From contig CM024177.1 of the NCBI GenBank assembly GCA_013433145.1, positions 1,756,501 to 1,820,500 on the forward strand: a DNA stretch of 64,000 nucleotides, given 5' to 3'. Shown piece by piece: positions 26,042-37,892 of this stretch (the stretch's first letter is position 1; each line of letters begins with the position of its first letter). This stretch comes from Ascaris suum (Eukaryota; Nematoda; Chromadorea; Rhabditida; Ascarididae). The notes under the pieces were generated by a model. The model was not told where the DNA came from and made no database searches. It saw nothing but the letters and a program-made list of their open reading frames with translations. Position numbers and translations under genes: made by a program.

Positions 26042-28734
26042 ATAGCATTTACTAGAATTCATTTCAAAATTGGACTGTTGCTAAAGTTGTGAATTCAACG
26101 TCAAATTATCATATATTAAACATTACAGCGAATCTGGTAGCTACAGCTTGAGCAATTGTGCTAAATAAATCAGGCAGACACATATAGACATCTCCAAAAA
26201 TTTACGCGACATAATGCCGCTATTATATGCTTTATAAATGCAAATTTGTGAAAATGCATAAAAATAGAGCATCGCTTTTTGATGAAAAATACTAAAAAAA
26301 ATACTCGGCTCCCTTAAAATATTCATCACTTCTCATCTCTCATCATATATTGATAATCGATGAAACTGATAGTCATAGCAGCAAAACATTAAGAAAACAC
26401 GTAGAATCTCACTTATCATAGAATTATCTAATTGTTCATTATGTCAATAATTTTTCATAAAATTTCGTAAAAAATATTTTCGAATATATAATTTATTTTC
26501 TTCGATTAATCATTATGCAGATAAAGAAGAAATTTTCAATTAAACATTCGTTACAATTGAAACTTAACGCAATAAGGATGCATTTTTTTTTTTCGAATAT
26601 TAATGAATAAATTTGATGGAATCGACAATCAAGAAATGATAATTCAACTCATTGAATTGACGTTCAATAAAATTGCAAAAAAAAAAAGCGCCAAACTTTG
26701 CACTTTGCATTGCTTAAAATTGCAATATTTATTTATTCGATAAGAGATGAATGTATAACATGCAACTCTAATATATAAATGCTATTTGATATTTATGGAA
26801 ACCATAATCGAGAAACTTTTTAAATAAGCTCTAAATATACAATGCAATTTGAGATTTCTTATAGGGTTTCCAAAAATCATCGATTTAAATCAATTCTCAC
26901 TGAATTTTATGAAATATTTTCGAATATTTGTAAGTGCACATATTCCGAATAAAGATTAGTTTTACCTTAGAATAAAATTGCATAAAAATGCTTACTATTC
27001 TAACGTTTTATTAGAGCATAGGAATGCGTCAATTATATCAATAATTTGGATGAATTTCATAAAATATTAAAGAAAAAATTTCATCGCTATTCGACAAAAA
27101 ATGTCGAAAATTTCAAAGAATTTTTTTTTTCTCACGCAAAAGTTGAATATTATTTTGTAAAGATGATTTTCTTGTAGTTTTTATAACGAAATAGATTTGT
27201 GTAAATAGTAAAAAAAAATATGTACAAGTCGATTTACAGTTTGAATCTTCTATAAATTTGCCACAGAAAATCGTTCGAATGAACAATTCTTCAATAGTTC
27301 GCATTGAAATTTTTTTTTTACTAAGTTATTGTAAGTGCAGATAATTTGCACATAGATTAACTTGCCTCTGCTCATGACAATCATCGTTACACTAAGTAAT
27401 CAATTATAAATTTTTAGGAAATTTTACGATTATATATCAAAAAAATAGATCCGTATTTTTTTTTGCAAAAATTCATCTATCAACTTTTCAATGAAATTTT
27501 TTTTTCTCTCATCACTGAATAGGGCAATTTTTGCATCAATTTTGATATATGCGTTTATCAATAGGCTTTCTTCAATTTATTCCGCACTTTTCCAACTTCA
27601 ATAAAACGATCTATAAAAGAGATTCTTGAAAAGGAAAAATATAACCGCGAACAATGCGGAAGCATATAACCTGTTTGAAGCCAACAAAAAAAAAAAAAAA
27701 AAATTGGCCGCAAGGCAATCACAATGAAACATGTTTTCAGCAACAATCACTTCAGAGCAGTAAAAAAAAAATGAGATGGAAAATAAAATTCAAAATCTGA
27801 GATGTATATAATCATTGTTGCCTTTAAAAATAGTAAAATTTGAAGCTAATATAATGTTGTAAAAAAAGAATTTATATAGACGATCAATTGTGCATATGTG
27901 AAGAATTGAAATCAACAGCAAAAACTTCAAAAACAGATTGGTGATTTTATTTCAAACAATAACGGTGATGATACTAGCAAAGAATATATATGGTTTATTT
28001 TGTTCGTTACTATAACTACTATTGCTTAATTTCCGACTTTATCTGTTGTTGTCGTTACTTTTGTAAATTAAGTAGTTCTTTTATCAGTTACTGATATTAT
28101 GTGTTAAGAACCACAGGTAAAATAACGGCATAAATGATAAAAGCAATACTAATGATCAGTGAAGTAATCACCGAAGTAACGGAAGTAACGACAATTGTAA
28201 ACAAAAAAAAAACAGCATAAATCATAGCAATAATATCGTCAATATTTATAAATATAGCTTAAATAACAAATGTAATGAAAACAAACGATAAAATAATCAC
28301 AGAAATAAAAAAGAGAACAAAAACAGTTGAAACAACAGCAATAACGATAATAATAGAAGCGAAAGTAACAATGGAAATAAGAACAATAACAACAACAGCT
28401 GATAAGATGGCGACGTGAATAAGCGCTGACAACAGATCAAATAACAACTTGCAGATAAAATTTACAACAATAGTAGATAAAATAAAACGAGAGTAGTAAG
28501 AAATTTTTCAATGGTCATTCAGTGATAGCAATTTCGATTCAAAATGCTCTCAGTTTTTAAAGATATAGCAATTTAATAAAAGATTTCCACAAGCAACAAT
28601 ATCTCATAATCTCCTCCTTAGTTTTTGCTAAAATGAGGTGAAAAATTACCACTCATATTAGCAATGAAATAATCCATCATTTGTTTGAGAGTTACTGGTT
28701 GAGGAGAGGATGGCACTTTTCATTCCGATTACCT
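26042..28734. other. AT-rich intergenic region
   Basis: No supported coding sequence. It is very AT-rich with many A and T homopolymers. Bases 28200-28450 are a degenerate aataac/aacaac-rich low-complexity tract that opens long but repetitive frames on both strands. Confidence 0.5.
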
Positions 28735-28858
28735 TCTGATTAGTTTACCAATGCCAGCTAACAGATCTTGCACTACAACGAAATTTTGCATTTAAGGTCA
28801 GCTTTTAACCACATGCAATGATCTGCTAGAAATAAACAGAATTTGCTTACGATTTCGA

Positions 28859-28867
28859 TATATAAAG
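28859..28867 (+). promoter_or_regulatory. TATA-like box of unit 1
   Basis: TATATAAAG lies 75 bases before the ORF ATG, and an initiator-like tcagtt follows about 20 bases downstream. The arrangement is conserved in all three units. Confidence 0.45.
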
Positions 28868-28941
28868 CCGCAGAATCATCAGTTAACATCTCCTCTTGCT
28901 TGGCCAGCAACAAGGTATCCATATCTCCTCCGTCAATCGAA

Positions 28942-29379
28942 ATGGCGTACAATAGCTCCAACTGGAACAACAGCTCCAACTGGAACAACAGCAGCTCCAA
29001 CTGGAATAACAGCAGCTCCAACTGGAATAACAGCAACAACTCCAACTGGAACAGTAGCAGCAGCAATCTCAGCAGCAGCCTCAATAATCTCAGCAACAAC
29101 CTAAACAACCTTAACAACCTCAGCAACAACCTGAACAACAACCTCAATAACCTCAACAACAGCATCAACAACCTGAACAATAACCTCAACAATAGCCTCA
29201 ACAGCATTAGCAACAGCAACATTTATAACAGCAGCAACTGGAACAACAGCAGCAACTGGAACAACAGCAATAACTGGAGCAACAGCAGCAACTGGAACAA
29301 CAGCAACATGAACTGGAGCAACAGCAACAACAACTGGAGCAATAACTGGAACAACTCCAATTGGAGCAACCAGAACCGC
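28942..29379 (+). CDS. Asn/Ser/Trp-rich low-complexity protein exon, unit 1
   Basis: 146 codons from ATG to a consensus GTAAGT donor at 29380, phase 0. The first part repeats SSNWNN with small variations, the middle is SLNNLSNNLNN-like, and the end returns to NWNN and closes with NQNR. No known domain. The copy in unit 3 keeps the same start, frame and donor, although 93 bp shorter, a multiple of three. That argues for translation on +. The opposite strand also stays open and reads Leu-rich FQLELL repeats, an alternative I think less likely because the donor lies on +. The next exon was not identified; the conserved AATAAA at 29880 probably ends the transcript. Confidence 0.4.
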
Positions 29380-29879
29380 GTAAGTGGCTTGCTCGGACTG
29401 CTGCGAGTAGTACTTTAGCAAGAATTTGTGGGCGTGGATGTCTTAAGTTCTGAAAATCTCGGAACCTTCTCTGGGCTTCGAAAAGAGATAGCTGAGGATA
29501 GATAGTTCGTACGCAACAAACGAAATTGTTGTAGAGAAAGATCAATAAAAGAGTGGAGAAAGATCGCACCATCACCAAAAACTGGGAGGTCTCAACAACG
29601 CGCAGAATATTAATTACCTCGAAATTATCACCCAGCTAGGAATAGGGAGGTGTTTAGGTAAGCGCTGACGGAGGCGGTAGAACCGTGCTCACCCTGTTTA
29701 GAATGAGCAAAACCGGTCATCCACCACTTCTGAGCTCTAAACAACGCCTCATGGTGAACTTGTGACGATGTAAGAGACAGTGTTATATAGTTGCAATTTC
29801 AGAACTATTAAGCGGAAACGAGGACTTTGAGCGCACATCCTACGATCAAACAACTGTGATGTCGATGTGCACTCATGGA

Positions 29880-29885
29880 AATAAA
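29880..29885 (+). terminator. Poly(A) signal of unit 1 transcript
   Basis: AATAAA followed by TGTTG, about 500 bp past the donor of the Asn/Ser/Trp exon. The same hexamer in the same context occurs at 35094 and 40999. Confidence 0.5.
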
Positions 29886-29901
29886 TGTTGATTTAAAAAA
29901 A

Positions 29902-30237
29902 TTATCGCTTTATGCAAAGAATAATATTAATAGCTGATGCTCTTATATGATATCGGGAGCAATCGTGGATTACCCTATAGCAGGAATTAAAATGACCAAG
30001 CTGCTGACAAAACAAAATTAACAAAGAATAACCGGAGCGGCAGTTGAAGACAACGGACAATTTAGCCTCGTCTTTCGGCGTTTGAAGCTGTTCCACCGCT
30101 TCCATACTTCCTCTTGAACCAAATGGCTCATTGCCATCAACAGCTAGCTTCGTGAATAGTTCGATATCTGCTTCACAAGCAGCTGCGACGGTTGACGCTG
30201 CCAACGCTGCACCTGCTGATGAAAATGCGCTTTGCAA
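29902..30237 (-). CDS. Open frame of 111 codons, unit 1, unknown
   Basis: The Ala-rich start (FSSAGAALAASTVAAACEAD) and the stretch AVEQLQTPKDEAKLS look protein-like. The corresponding DNA of unit 2 (35110-35400) is similar but carries stops and an inserted block of about 0.5 kb, so any gene here is not intact in both copies. It may be part of a reverse-oriented retroelement. Function is not recognised. Confidence 0.25.
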   Translation of the reverse strand: MQSAFSSAGAALAASTVAAACEADIELFTKLAVDGNEPFGSRGSMEAVEQLQTPKDEAKLSVVFNCRSGYSLLILFCQQLGHFNSCYRVIHDCSRYHIRASAINIILCIKR

Positions 30238-30334
30238 ATACCGTTCCGCGTAACCTTTTTTTTTTCCAACCCGTCCGAATCATGAACGTTCACCTCTTTG
30301 CAAACAGCAGTAATACCTCCGTACCATCTCCGTT

Positions 30335-30457
30335 TTAAGTGGCCACCGCTGCCAATGCCAAGTCCTCAACCGCCCGGTCTAGTTCGGCTTCGGAAGTGGC
30401 TGTTTGTCCCTCGCCTTTATCTCGCGATTTCTCTGGCTCGCTTTTCTCGAACCACCA
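30335..30457 (-). other. Minus-strand open frame conserved between units 1 and 2
   Basis: The frame GQTATSEAELDRAVEDLALA ends at a stop here. The unit 2 counterpart (36064-35954) reads GQTATSEAEQDRTVKDLALA and stops at the same place. Shared frame, shared stop and mostly conservative changes suggest the C-terminal end of a former protein, with upstream coding degraded. Confidence 0.4.
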
Positions 30458-31574
30458 TTACTTCCTCTCTTCGAACAGGCACCGAGTTGTTTTCACCTCT
30501 GCAAGAGAAAACGCTCCTCTCTTCGCACTTTTTTCACACAACGACCCTCGGTGACACAGGTGAGAAGCAGTGCTTCCGTCTTATACGTTCGCATCGCTCT
30601 TATGCGGCTACATCTTCGCTGCACTCATTGTTTTAATACGTGTTTTGACAAAAGCCGCATGCTCGTTTTTCCCTTCCCGATACTTCATCTTTTTTTTTTT
30701 CTCCGGAAGTTGCTTGCAGTCGAAATGAGCTCTTTATGAGTTTGACTTCGTAAAAGACCATCCTCCGTGTCATCACTTTGCACGCAGCACCGTTTTCTTT
30801 CAGGAATTTAGTTCGCCAACCTGATTACGAAGCTAACTGACATTCTATAACGGGTGTTCATTCTTTTTCTCGTAAAGAAGATAGAAAAACCCACCTTGTC
30901 AGTTTTCTTTACACCTTTAACTCAATGGTGGGGTGATCCATACTTCATTCACCGCATTCAGTTATCTCAGAATCCGTTCGACTTCGTCTACAATGACCTT
31001 TTGGTTATTAGGATCTGCCTGAAGCAATCTCCTGAAGTCGGCGCACATCAACGGTGTCGCAGCAACAACGAATCAGCAAAAAAGAACGACACCACACCCA
31101 TGGACTTAGAAATCGACGATGAATGATAGATGCAAAACGATTGCACCTGTATTTGACTGCAGCCAACTAATGAATGAGACGGTATGGTTGTCTGGGCACA
31201 ATGCTGTCTCTTGCAATATTGTAATCTACTGCTTTGAGATATTGTTCCTAATTCTGCCCTTCGAGCAGCCCAATAATTCAACCGTGTTTTTCCTCAACAG
31301 TGAAAAATAGTTCAGTTCAATTCAGCACGAGATTTCTACTAAGCACAAGAAGGCATAATGATTGCTTCTCATTTTTTTGCTTGAATGAGTTGAAAATGAT
31401 TTCTAATATTTCGTCAAGTATGAATGGAACATGTCATCATTCGGCTATTTTAACGACACAGCAGGTAACTGACAGTCAGCGATTAATGACAAGATCGAAA
31501 GACATAAACTACTGTTGTGACATTCATCGTTTCACCCTTAAACGTAAGATACTCACCGTTAGTTGTAATTAGGC

Positions 31575-31740
31575 TCCGACGAGGCTTCTTGCCTCTGTCT
31601 GATCGAGACACTCCGCCCAGCACCCTCATCGGACGAGGCTGGCAGAATAGGTCCTGACGGCAGGAACAGCGGTGAATCGAGCTGTCAGCACCCGAAAGGC
31701 ATGAGAAAACCTAAGCCCTTACCTTCACGCGACTGTGTTT
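31575..31740 (+). mobile_element. LINE-like head segment, unit 1
   Basis: Similar to 13425-13610 and 38765-38935, with common words such as cgcccagcaccctc and aagcccttaccttcacg. It marks the start of a retroelement copy that has been interrupted by the gypsy-like gag downstream. Confidence 0.5.
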
Positions 31741-32099
31741 AACTTATGTAAACATAATGCGAGAACCCTACTGTAGAATCATCGTTTCAAAGGGTCGGAA
31801 GAAGAGGCGTAAAAATTAAATGAGACGCGGCCAGAAGAAAGGACAAAGATAAAAAGGCCGTCGACCGGCAAGACAGTAGCTGCTTACATAACAATGGTGA
31901 GGATCAGACATCATGTGTGACATCGGATTTCATGTTTCGAAAGGGTTGTGGTGAACCCCGCAGCGACTCTCTTGCACGCGTCAGGCTCAGTGGTATATAT
32001 GTTCTTCTCCGTCCTATCATACTGCGCATTTCTCTGCTTGCGTGGCTGCGCGTTTTCAAGCCAATTTGACATTGTGTGCATAGTTACTTAGTGGTTTTT

Positions 32100-32960
32100 A
32101 GTGGTTAGTTCCCAGTTCGCTCCGCCTCTCAGTGTTGTCTCGCCTCTACACGCCAGCAATCTAAGACGATCAGAACTCGAGGGATCGATAGCAAAGGACG
32201 GGCAGCAAGGATTGGCATCAAGGATCGACAGCGAAGGCCTTCGGGCCATATTCGACGCTCAGGAGCAAAGACAGCAGCGGACACTTGCAGCCGTATTGGT
32301 GTTGGCGGATCGGCAGATCAGGCGCTATTGGATCGAGTGAAGCGAACGTTTATTGCAATCGGACCCACTGATCCTCCTGTATCGACTGCTGAGTTTATCG
32401 CAAACACGCTGTCGACACGACTGTCAGATCTCGCTTACGATCTAGACAATGGGTCCACGTTCGACCTATGGTTCAGCCGATATGAAGACGTCATTTCTAA
32501 AGACGGAGCGACGCTCGACGACAGCAGCTGGAGGCCTCGAAGCTGGAGGCCACCTCGTACTCCCGCTTCAGCAAACTTCTGCCGAAGAGAACTTCCGAAG
32601 TCTCCCTGGAAGGCACAGTCAAGACGCTGAAAGAGCTGTTCGGACAAAACACATCGGTCTTCGCCCGTCGCTACATCTACCTTAGAATTCAGCGCAACGG
32701 CGAGTGTCTCAACGACTATACGGTGGTCGTTAATCGACGTCACGAGGTAGCCGAATTCAACGCCATTAGGCCGGAACAGATGAAGTGTCTAGTATCTGCG
32801 GCCTTCACATTCCAGAAGATGCCAACATTCGCGCTCGTGGTCAACAGAAAATGGTGAAAAGCCCAGAAACCACACTTAAAAAGCTCGCTACCTAGATCCA
32901 GCATTCTTGAGCATCACACAAGATGCCAAGCACCTGGACAGTCCTTCACCACTACTTAGC
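32100..32960 (+). pseudogene. Degenerate Ty3/gypsy-like gag
   Basis: Recognised by gag motifs widespread in nematode LTR elements: a FIANTLSTRLSDLAYD stretch (about 32390-32450), FDLWFSRYEDV, then in another frame VKTLKELFGQNTSVFARR (about 32617-32670) and a QMKCL segment followed by CGLHIPEDA in a third frame. At least three frameshifts and in-frame stops make it inactive. A tatatatg promoter-like stretch at 31993 may belong to its 5' LTR. No pol was recognised, and the following sequence to 33360 is unassigned. Confidence 0.7.
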
Positions 32961-33609
32961 TCGATGCGTGCAAGAGAGACGCTGTGCGGTCATTCACCAC
33001 AATAGGAAAAATGGAAGGCTACCATAATGTCATGCCACTTTCAATCTCAGAGAATCACGCAAGTCAAAGTTATTACCAATAGAAAAGCCAGCATGCGACT
33101 AATCTAAATATTTGCTCACATGGTGTCCAAACTAATGAAGAATATGCTGGACTTCTGGACGAACCGACTACTGCACGCAACGAAGAACGCTTTGCTTTCA
33201 CCGTTATAGAGAGCGACTTAAAGCTGCATTTAGGGCACCAGCGGCAGGACAGCAGTTAGCAGGAAATTTTGAATTAGTAGTCTGAAGCTCATGCGACAAC
33301 CGCTGGACTTCCGCAAAAATAATAAGATGAAAGTTGTTAGCGCGTTTTTCAAAAAGGCGAGACAATAAATGAACCTGCAGAAGCCCCAGGGCAAAAGCAG
33401 AAAAAATGAAGACGATCACATCCTGTTGATTAAGGCAATAATCCTCAAAGGCGCCGAAGCACAGAACCATTTCCAAACTAGCGGCGACCACCGCCTGGTT
33501 AATGAAGAACTTAAGCTGAAGGATAAACGCTTTTGGGTCCACGCGCCTGTCAAACCGAACGAAAAAACCGGAGAGTATATGTTGGCCCTTTATTCGCCGC
33601 ATGTAGGCT

Positions 33610-33770
33610 TCGAAAAAACTTTGGTTCTAGCGAACACACCGCCCTCCAAAAAAGGCCAACCGATAGGATCAGAGAAGCACTGAGTCGGGGCAAACAGGAG
33701 CGATGCGAGGAGATATTCGTAACAAATGCAACAAATGATGCTTTGCTGATTAAAAGAAAATAAAATATAA
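33610..33770 (+). mobile_element. RTE-like LINE 3' end, unit 1
   Basis: The frame encodes DRIREALSRGKQERCEEIF ahead of a stop, resembling the last residues of the RTE-like copy in unit 2 (39810-39890). Only the tail is present. Confidence 0.55.
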
Positions 33771-34056
33771 CTGTTTTTTGCTTGACTCTCACGTTGGCGT
33801 TTATTGTTTATCAATAGAATTCGCATATTTAATATGTATGACATCATCCGATCGTTGCTGATCTAATATCGTGAATGGCAAGCAAATTCGCATATTGAAT
33901 AAAATTCCTGCCAACGGGTCGTTTCCCTAATGCCGAGCATTGCAGAGAGCTTCTGGAATAGGTCTTGTATTCGAACAAAATTTTGCATTTAAGGACAGCA
34001 TTTAACCATATGTAATTATTTGTTTAAAAAAAAACAGAATTTGCTTATGATTTCGA

Positions 34057-34065
34057 TATATAAAG
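34057..34065 (+). promoter_or_regulatory. TATA-like box of unit 2
   Basis: TATATAAAG in the same context as in units 1 and 3. Confidence 0.45.
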
Positions 34066-34139
34066 CCGCAGAATCATCAGTTAACATCTCCTCTTGCTTG
34101 GCCAGCAACAAGGTATCCACATCGCTTCCGTCAATCGAA

Positions 34140-34427
34140 ATGGCGTACAATAGCTCCAACTGGAACAACAGCTCCAACTGGAACAACAGCAACTCCAACT
34201 GGAACAACAGCAGTAACTCCAACTGGAACAACAGCAGCTCCAACTGGAATAACAACAACAACTCCAACTGGAACAGTAGCAGCTACAATCTCAGCAGCAG
34301 CCTCAATAATCTCAGCAACAACCTAAACAACCTTAACAACCTCAGCAACAACCTGAACAACAACCTCAACAACCTCAACAATAGCATCAATAACCTGAGC
34401 AATAACCTCAGCAATCAGCATCAGTAA
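34140..34427 (+). pseudogene. Asn/Ser/Trp-rich ORF, unit 2, frameshifted
   Basis: It has the same ATG context and SSNWNN repeat start as unit 1. The frame is lost and stops at 34427, while the conserved GTAAGT donor lies at 34582. From ATG to donor is 442 bp, not a multiple of three. The copy is therefore broken if the plus-strand reading is right. Confidence 0.45.
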
Positions 34428-35093
34428 CCTTAGCAACAGCAACAATTATAACAGCAGTAACTGGAACAACAGCAATAACTGGAGCAACAGCAGCAACTGG
34501 AACAACAGCAACAACTGGAACAACAGCAACATGAACTGGAGCAACAACTGGAACAACTCCAATTGGAGCAACCAGAACCGCGTAAGTGGCTTGCTCGACT
34601 GCTGCGAGTAATGCTTTAGCCAAGCGTTTGCGAGCGACGATGTCCCCAGGTCCTGAAACCTGTGAAACGTTCCTCGGGCTTCTAATGGCGTATTTATAGG
34701 CAAGTAGTTTGTGCTGTACAAATGTATCTTTCACTGAAAGTCTCTTCCATTCATGAAGCGGAGAAGGATGTTGACGTCTTACCAAAGAAATGGAAGTCTC
34801 AGTACCTTAGGAAATCTCACCTTGAAATTGCCAACCAGCTGCGTTTGAGGGTGGACGGTTTAAAACAGAGGCTGATATGAGGCGGTAGAACTATGTTTGC
34901 ACTACGTAGGATGAGTAGGGCTGATCGTCAAGAATCTGTCGGCAATACAGAAGCAATATGGTGATCTTTCTACGATATGGTGGACGGTTGGACTGTTAAT
35001 GTAATCCCGATTTCAGAACTGCTAAGCGGCATGGGAAGCATCGAGCGCAGATGTTTCGATCGGACATTTGTGATAGCGATGTGTGCTCATGAA

Positions 35094-35099
35094 AATAAA
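35094..35099 (+). terminator. Poly(A) signal of unit 2 transcript
   Basis: AATAAA followed by TGTTGA, matching units 1 and 3. Confidence 0.5.
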
Positions 35100-35589
35100 T
35101 GTTGACAAAAAAAACCCATCGTTGTTTGCAAAGAACAGTATAACTGCTGCTCTTATGTGGGATTGCAGATAGATATGAGTTGCCTTATACTAAGAGTCAG
35201 AACAACAAAATTACTGGCAAAGCAAATTAGCAAACAACAACTGAAAGACCAGTTGAAGGCAATACGCAACAACTTTGGTCTTCCTTTTCTAGTCTATTCG
35301 TTAACGCTTGAAAGTGTTTCTTTGTTTCGACACTTTTTCCAGCATGCGGGATCGCCGGAATAGATGTTTCCGACTTCCTGATTTTTTTGATATCTACTTC
35401 ACCAGTTGTTGGGGTCGGTTGTTAGGACAGCATTTGCCAATGGAAGAGCGTTTTGTGTCTTCAGTCTCGCTTAGTCGATCCTTGCTAGCTCATCTTCAGG
35501 CCTCGATTTGACCAAGAGAGACTCTGACAGCAATCTGTGTATTTTTTAATTATGTCGAAGGAATAGTCATCGATTTCTATTACTCGCGT

Positions 35590-35796
35590 TTATTCTCGTT
35601 CCGCGCGGAGAGATACCCAATCTCCGACTTTTGCATTACGGATGATAACTTCATTTGAATCCACTTTAATCTCTGCAGATCTCCGGTTAAAAAAGGCTTG
35701 CGTCCTTAATTTTATGGGAAAGCTTGTTTGCTTTGTACCTAAGATTCGGGCTGCTGGGCTCCGATTCCCGCAATGGATAGTTGGCGTCTTACTCAA
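35590..35796 (-). CDS. 68-codon frame in the unit 2 specific block
   Basis: It lies in DNA absent from unit 1. The C-terminal stretch SNEVIIRNAKVGDWVSLRAE loosely recalls the VGD-W motif at the C-terminus of some retroelement integrases, but the match is too short to rely on. It could be a fragment of the BEL/Pao-like element on the same strand. Confidence 0.25.
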   Translation of the reverse strand: MSKTPTIHCGNRSPAARILGTKQTSFPIKLRTQAFFNRRSAEIKVDSNEVIIRNAKVGDWVSLRAERE

Positions 35797-35953
35797 GCGT
35801 TCAGCTTCGGGTGATCATGAAGTTGTTCAATTATAAGCGATCCTTCACAGTCCGAGTCGAAGAAATTACGACCCTATTCCTTTTTCCTGGCCCATCCGAA
35901 TCATAAACGTCCACTTCTGCAAGCAACAGTAATGCGTCCTCCCTATCTCCGTT

Positions 35954-36064
35954 CTAAATGGCCACCGCTGCCAATGCCAAATCCTTAACCGTTCGGTCTT
36001 GTTCGGCTTCGGAAGTGGCTGTTTGTCCTTCGTCCTTATCTCCCGATTTCTCTGGCTTGCTCTT
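35954..36064 (-). other. Unit 2 counterpart of the conserved minus-strand frame
   Basis: Aligns with 30335-30457 in unit 1 and ends at the same relative stop. A further in-frame TAG at 36065 limits it upstream. Confidence 0.4.
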
Positions 36065-36639
36065 CTAGAACCACCATTAGTTTCTTTCTTCGAACAGGCA
36101 CCGAGTTGTGTTCCACTCAGCAAAAGAAAACGCTCCTCCTCACACAATCTTCCACATAATGGCACTCGGCGACGCAAAGTGTTTCCCGTCTAATTCGTCC
36201 ACAACGATCCTTTGCGGTTGTGTATACGCTGACCCATTGTTCCAGTGGGCGTCTCCAGAAAAGCTGCAGATCCGCCCTTCATGTTGGAGGAACTGATCAT
36301 CCTCTTGCCTCCGGAAGTTGTTTACAGTCGAAGAAAACGATAAAGTTTCCCCCGATTCGCATTTTATGAGCTTTCTGTCTTCGCGACAAACTTTCCTCCG
36401 TGCTATCACCTTGCACATATCACCGTTTCCTTTCAAGAATATAGTTCATCAACCTGTTTACGAAGCTACTGACATTCCACAGCGGGTTCATTCTTTTTTT
36501 TTTTCGTAAACAACATAGAAAAATCCACCCTGCCAGCTTTCTCTAGACCTTTAGCTTGATGGTGGGGTGATTCATGCCTTCGTTCATCGCATTCAGCTGT
36601 CTTCGAAATCATTCAAACTCGTCTACAGTGACCCGTTAG

Positions 36640-37135
36640 GCTCTTATGATTCGCCCGAGCAACCTTTTCATGTCGTCGTGAAAACATTCCTTAATGAGAG
36701 AGCCATTTCCATTACGCTTCTATAAGATATCGTGCCCATCTTGTAGATGGAGGCAGTGACTGCATACTCGGTTGCTCCTGCGTAAGCTGTACCTTTAACA
36801 AATAAATGAGTTTAGTTATTACGAGTACTGGACTTTGATCTACCGCTCTCTCAAACGGAGACCAAAATTCAAGGCATTTGCTCATACGACCGAGAAAGAC
36901 AGCCAGCTCCAATTTCGGAACCTTCATTCTCATCCTAACCGCTGATCCATCCTTAGTTTTACCCTGCAACCGAAGAACTAGTCCTACAGCCTTCTGTTTT
37001 CAGCTTTCGACGAGCTCGGAAGCTTTCCTAGCGTTATCCAGAACTCGCAGCACACCATCTGGATCGTCTGCCATTTGCTGATAAATCCAAACTTCCTCTT
37101 CTGCATCCTCTCCCCTTAAACATCCTCAAAAAGAT
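36640..37135 (-). pseudogene. Degenerate BEL/Pao-type gag
   Basis: The 85-codon frame 36969-36712 matches the BEL/Pao gag domain (DUF1759) pattern: a KVPKLELAVF core, then EFWSPFERAVDQSP, then a leucine-rich YLLKVQL step. Upstream in the same frame, across one stop, are EEEVWIYQQMADDPDG and DNARKASELVES; downstream the reading is broken by stops and shifts. The insertion interrupts unit 2 relative to unit 1 (about 36690-38260). No protease or reverse transcriptase of this element was recognised. Confidence 0.7.
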
Positions 37136-37613
37136 CCAGTGTGAATAGTACTTCTTCAGTATATTAATCGCCGCATTTGTCTTATGCATGAAGCTGTCAA
37201 ACTCATCGGTCTGCTCTTCGAGAGAAGAAATTTATCCAGTCATAATAGACAGTTTTTGGCACATTCAACTCCGATATCTTCTTCAGGTACCTATCAAACT
37301 GTCCTTTATAGGCCCAATCGCCTATCTGTGTACTCACGGCTCGTGGCATGATCTTCCTCTAGTCAACAAAATGAACTGCAGGCTCAAATGTGAAGGAAGA
37401 AAAGAAAATATAAAATCAATCGGTTCATTAGAAGAAAGAGGAAGGCGGATCAGGAGACGTGATATACGTAGAATAAAAATTGTAAGCAAGACGGACCCGT
37501 CACAACATATGAAAATAGGAAATAAAACGAATCAGTGATGTTTTTGTGGTGGGGTATGCGAATTAACGAAATATGAGATGCGACTTGAAGCTAGCGGAAA
37601 GCTCGCGGTACTT

Positions 37614-37892
37614 TTATAGATCATGGTAGTGCCGAATGTGATACAAAACAACACATGGACCAGGACCAGAACAGGGTGTCGGATAAACGCTCATGTAATT
37701 TGACGACAACCAGGCTCTTTGCAGTTTACGAATGAGCCACCGTAACTGGCGTGCGCTTGGAAACGTCTGCAGTGAGTCTTTTCCAAACGCGACCACTATT
37801 ACCACCTCTGAGTTTAGATGTTCTTTCAATACTGATCGGGTTTGCTGTCGGAACTTCTCTGCTGCGTTTCGAACTGCTCGAATGTCCAGCAA
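37614..37892 (-). CDS. 92-codon frame inside the BEL/Pao-like insertion
   Basis: Open frame with VRNAAEKFRQQTRSVLKEHL near its start and a Pro/Cys stretch near its end. It sits upstream of the gag fragment on the same strand, where an element leader or LTR would be. No family recognised. Confidence 0.2.
   Translation of the reverse strand: MLDIRAVRNAAEKFRQQTRSVLKEHLNSEVVIVVAFGKDSLQTFPSARQLRWLIRKLQRAWLSSNYMSVYPTPCSGPGPCVVLYHIRHYHDL

Larger units (their letters stand above)
28735..33925 (+). repeat. Unit 1 of a large tandem repeat array
   Basis: First of three head-to-tail copies. Landmarks in order are the tttgcatttaagg lead, TATATAAAG, the Asn/Ser/Trp ORF, AATAAATGTTG, a conserved minus-strand open frame (about 30335-30457), the LINE head (31575), a gypsy-like gag inserted near 31.9-33.0 kb and a LINE tail (33610-33770). 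The same landmarks, apart from the gypsy gag, recur in the same order in unit 2. Borders are approximate. Confidence 0.75.

Noticed and set aside
28259..28447. Val/Ile-rich hydrophobic ORF on -
   Set aside because: It is the reverse reading of an aataac-rich low-complexity tract with no splice sites or homologous motif.
28773..29222. Leu-rich FQLELL repeat ORF on - as a leucine-rich repeat protein
   Set aside because: The spacing does not match LRR motifs. It is the reverse of the SSNWNN repeat, and the splice donor lies on +.
28950..29375. The tandem short repeats as a CRISPR array
   Set aside because: There are no constant repeats with unique spacers, and the genome is animal.
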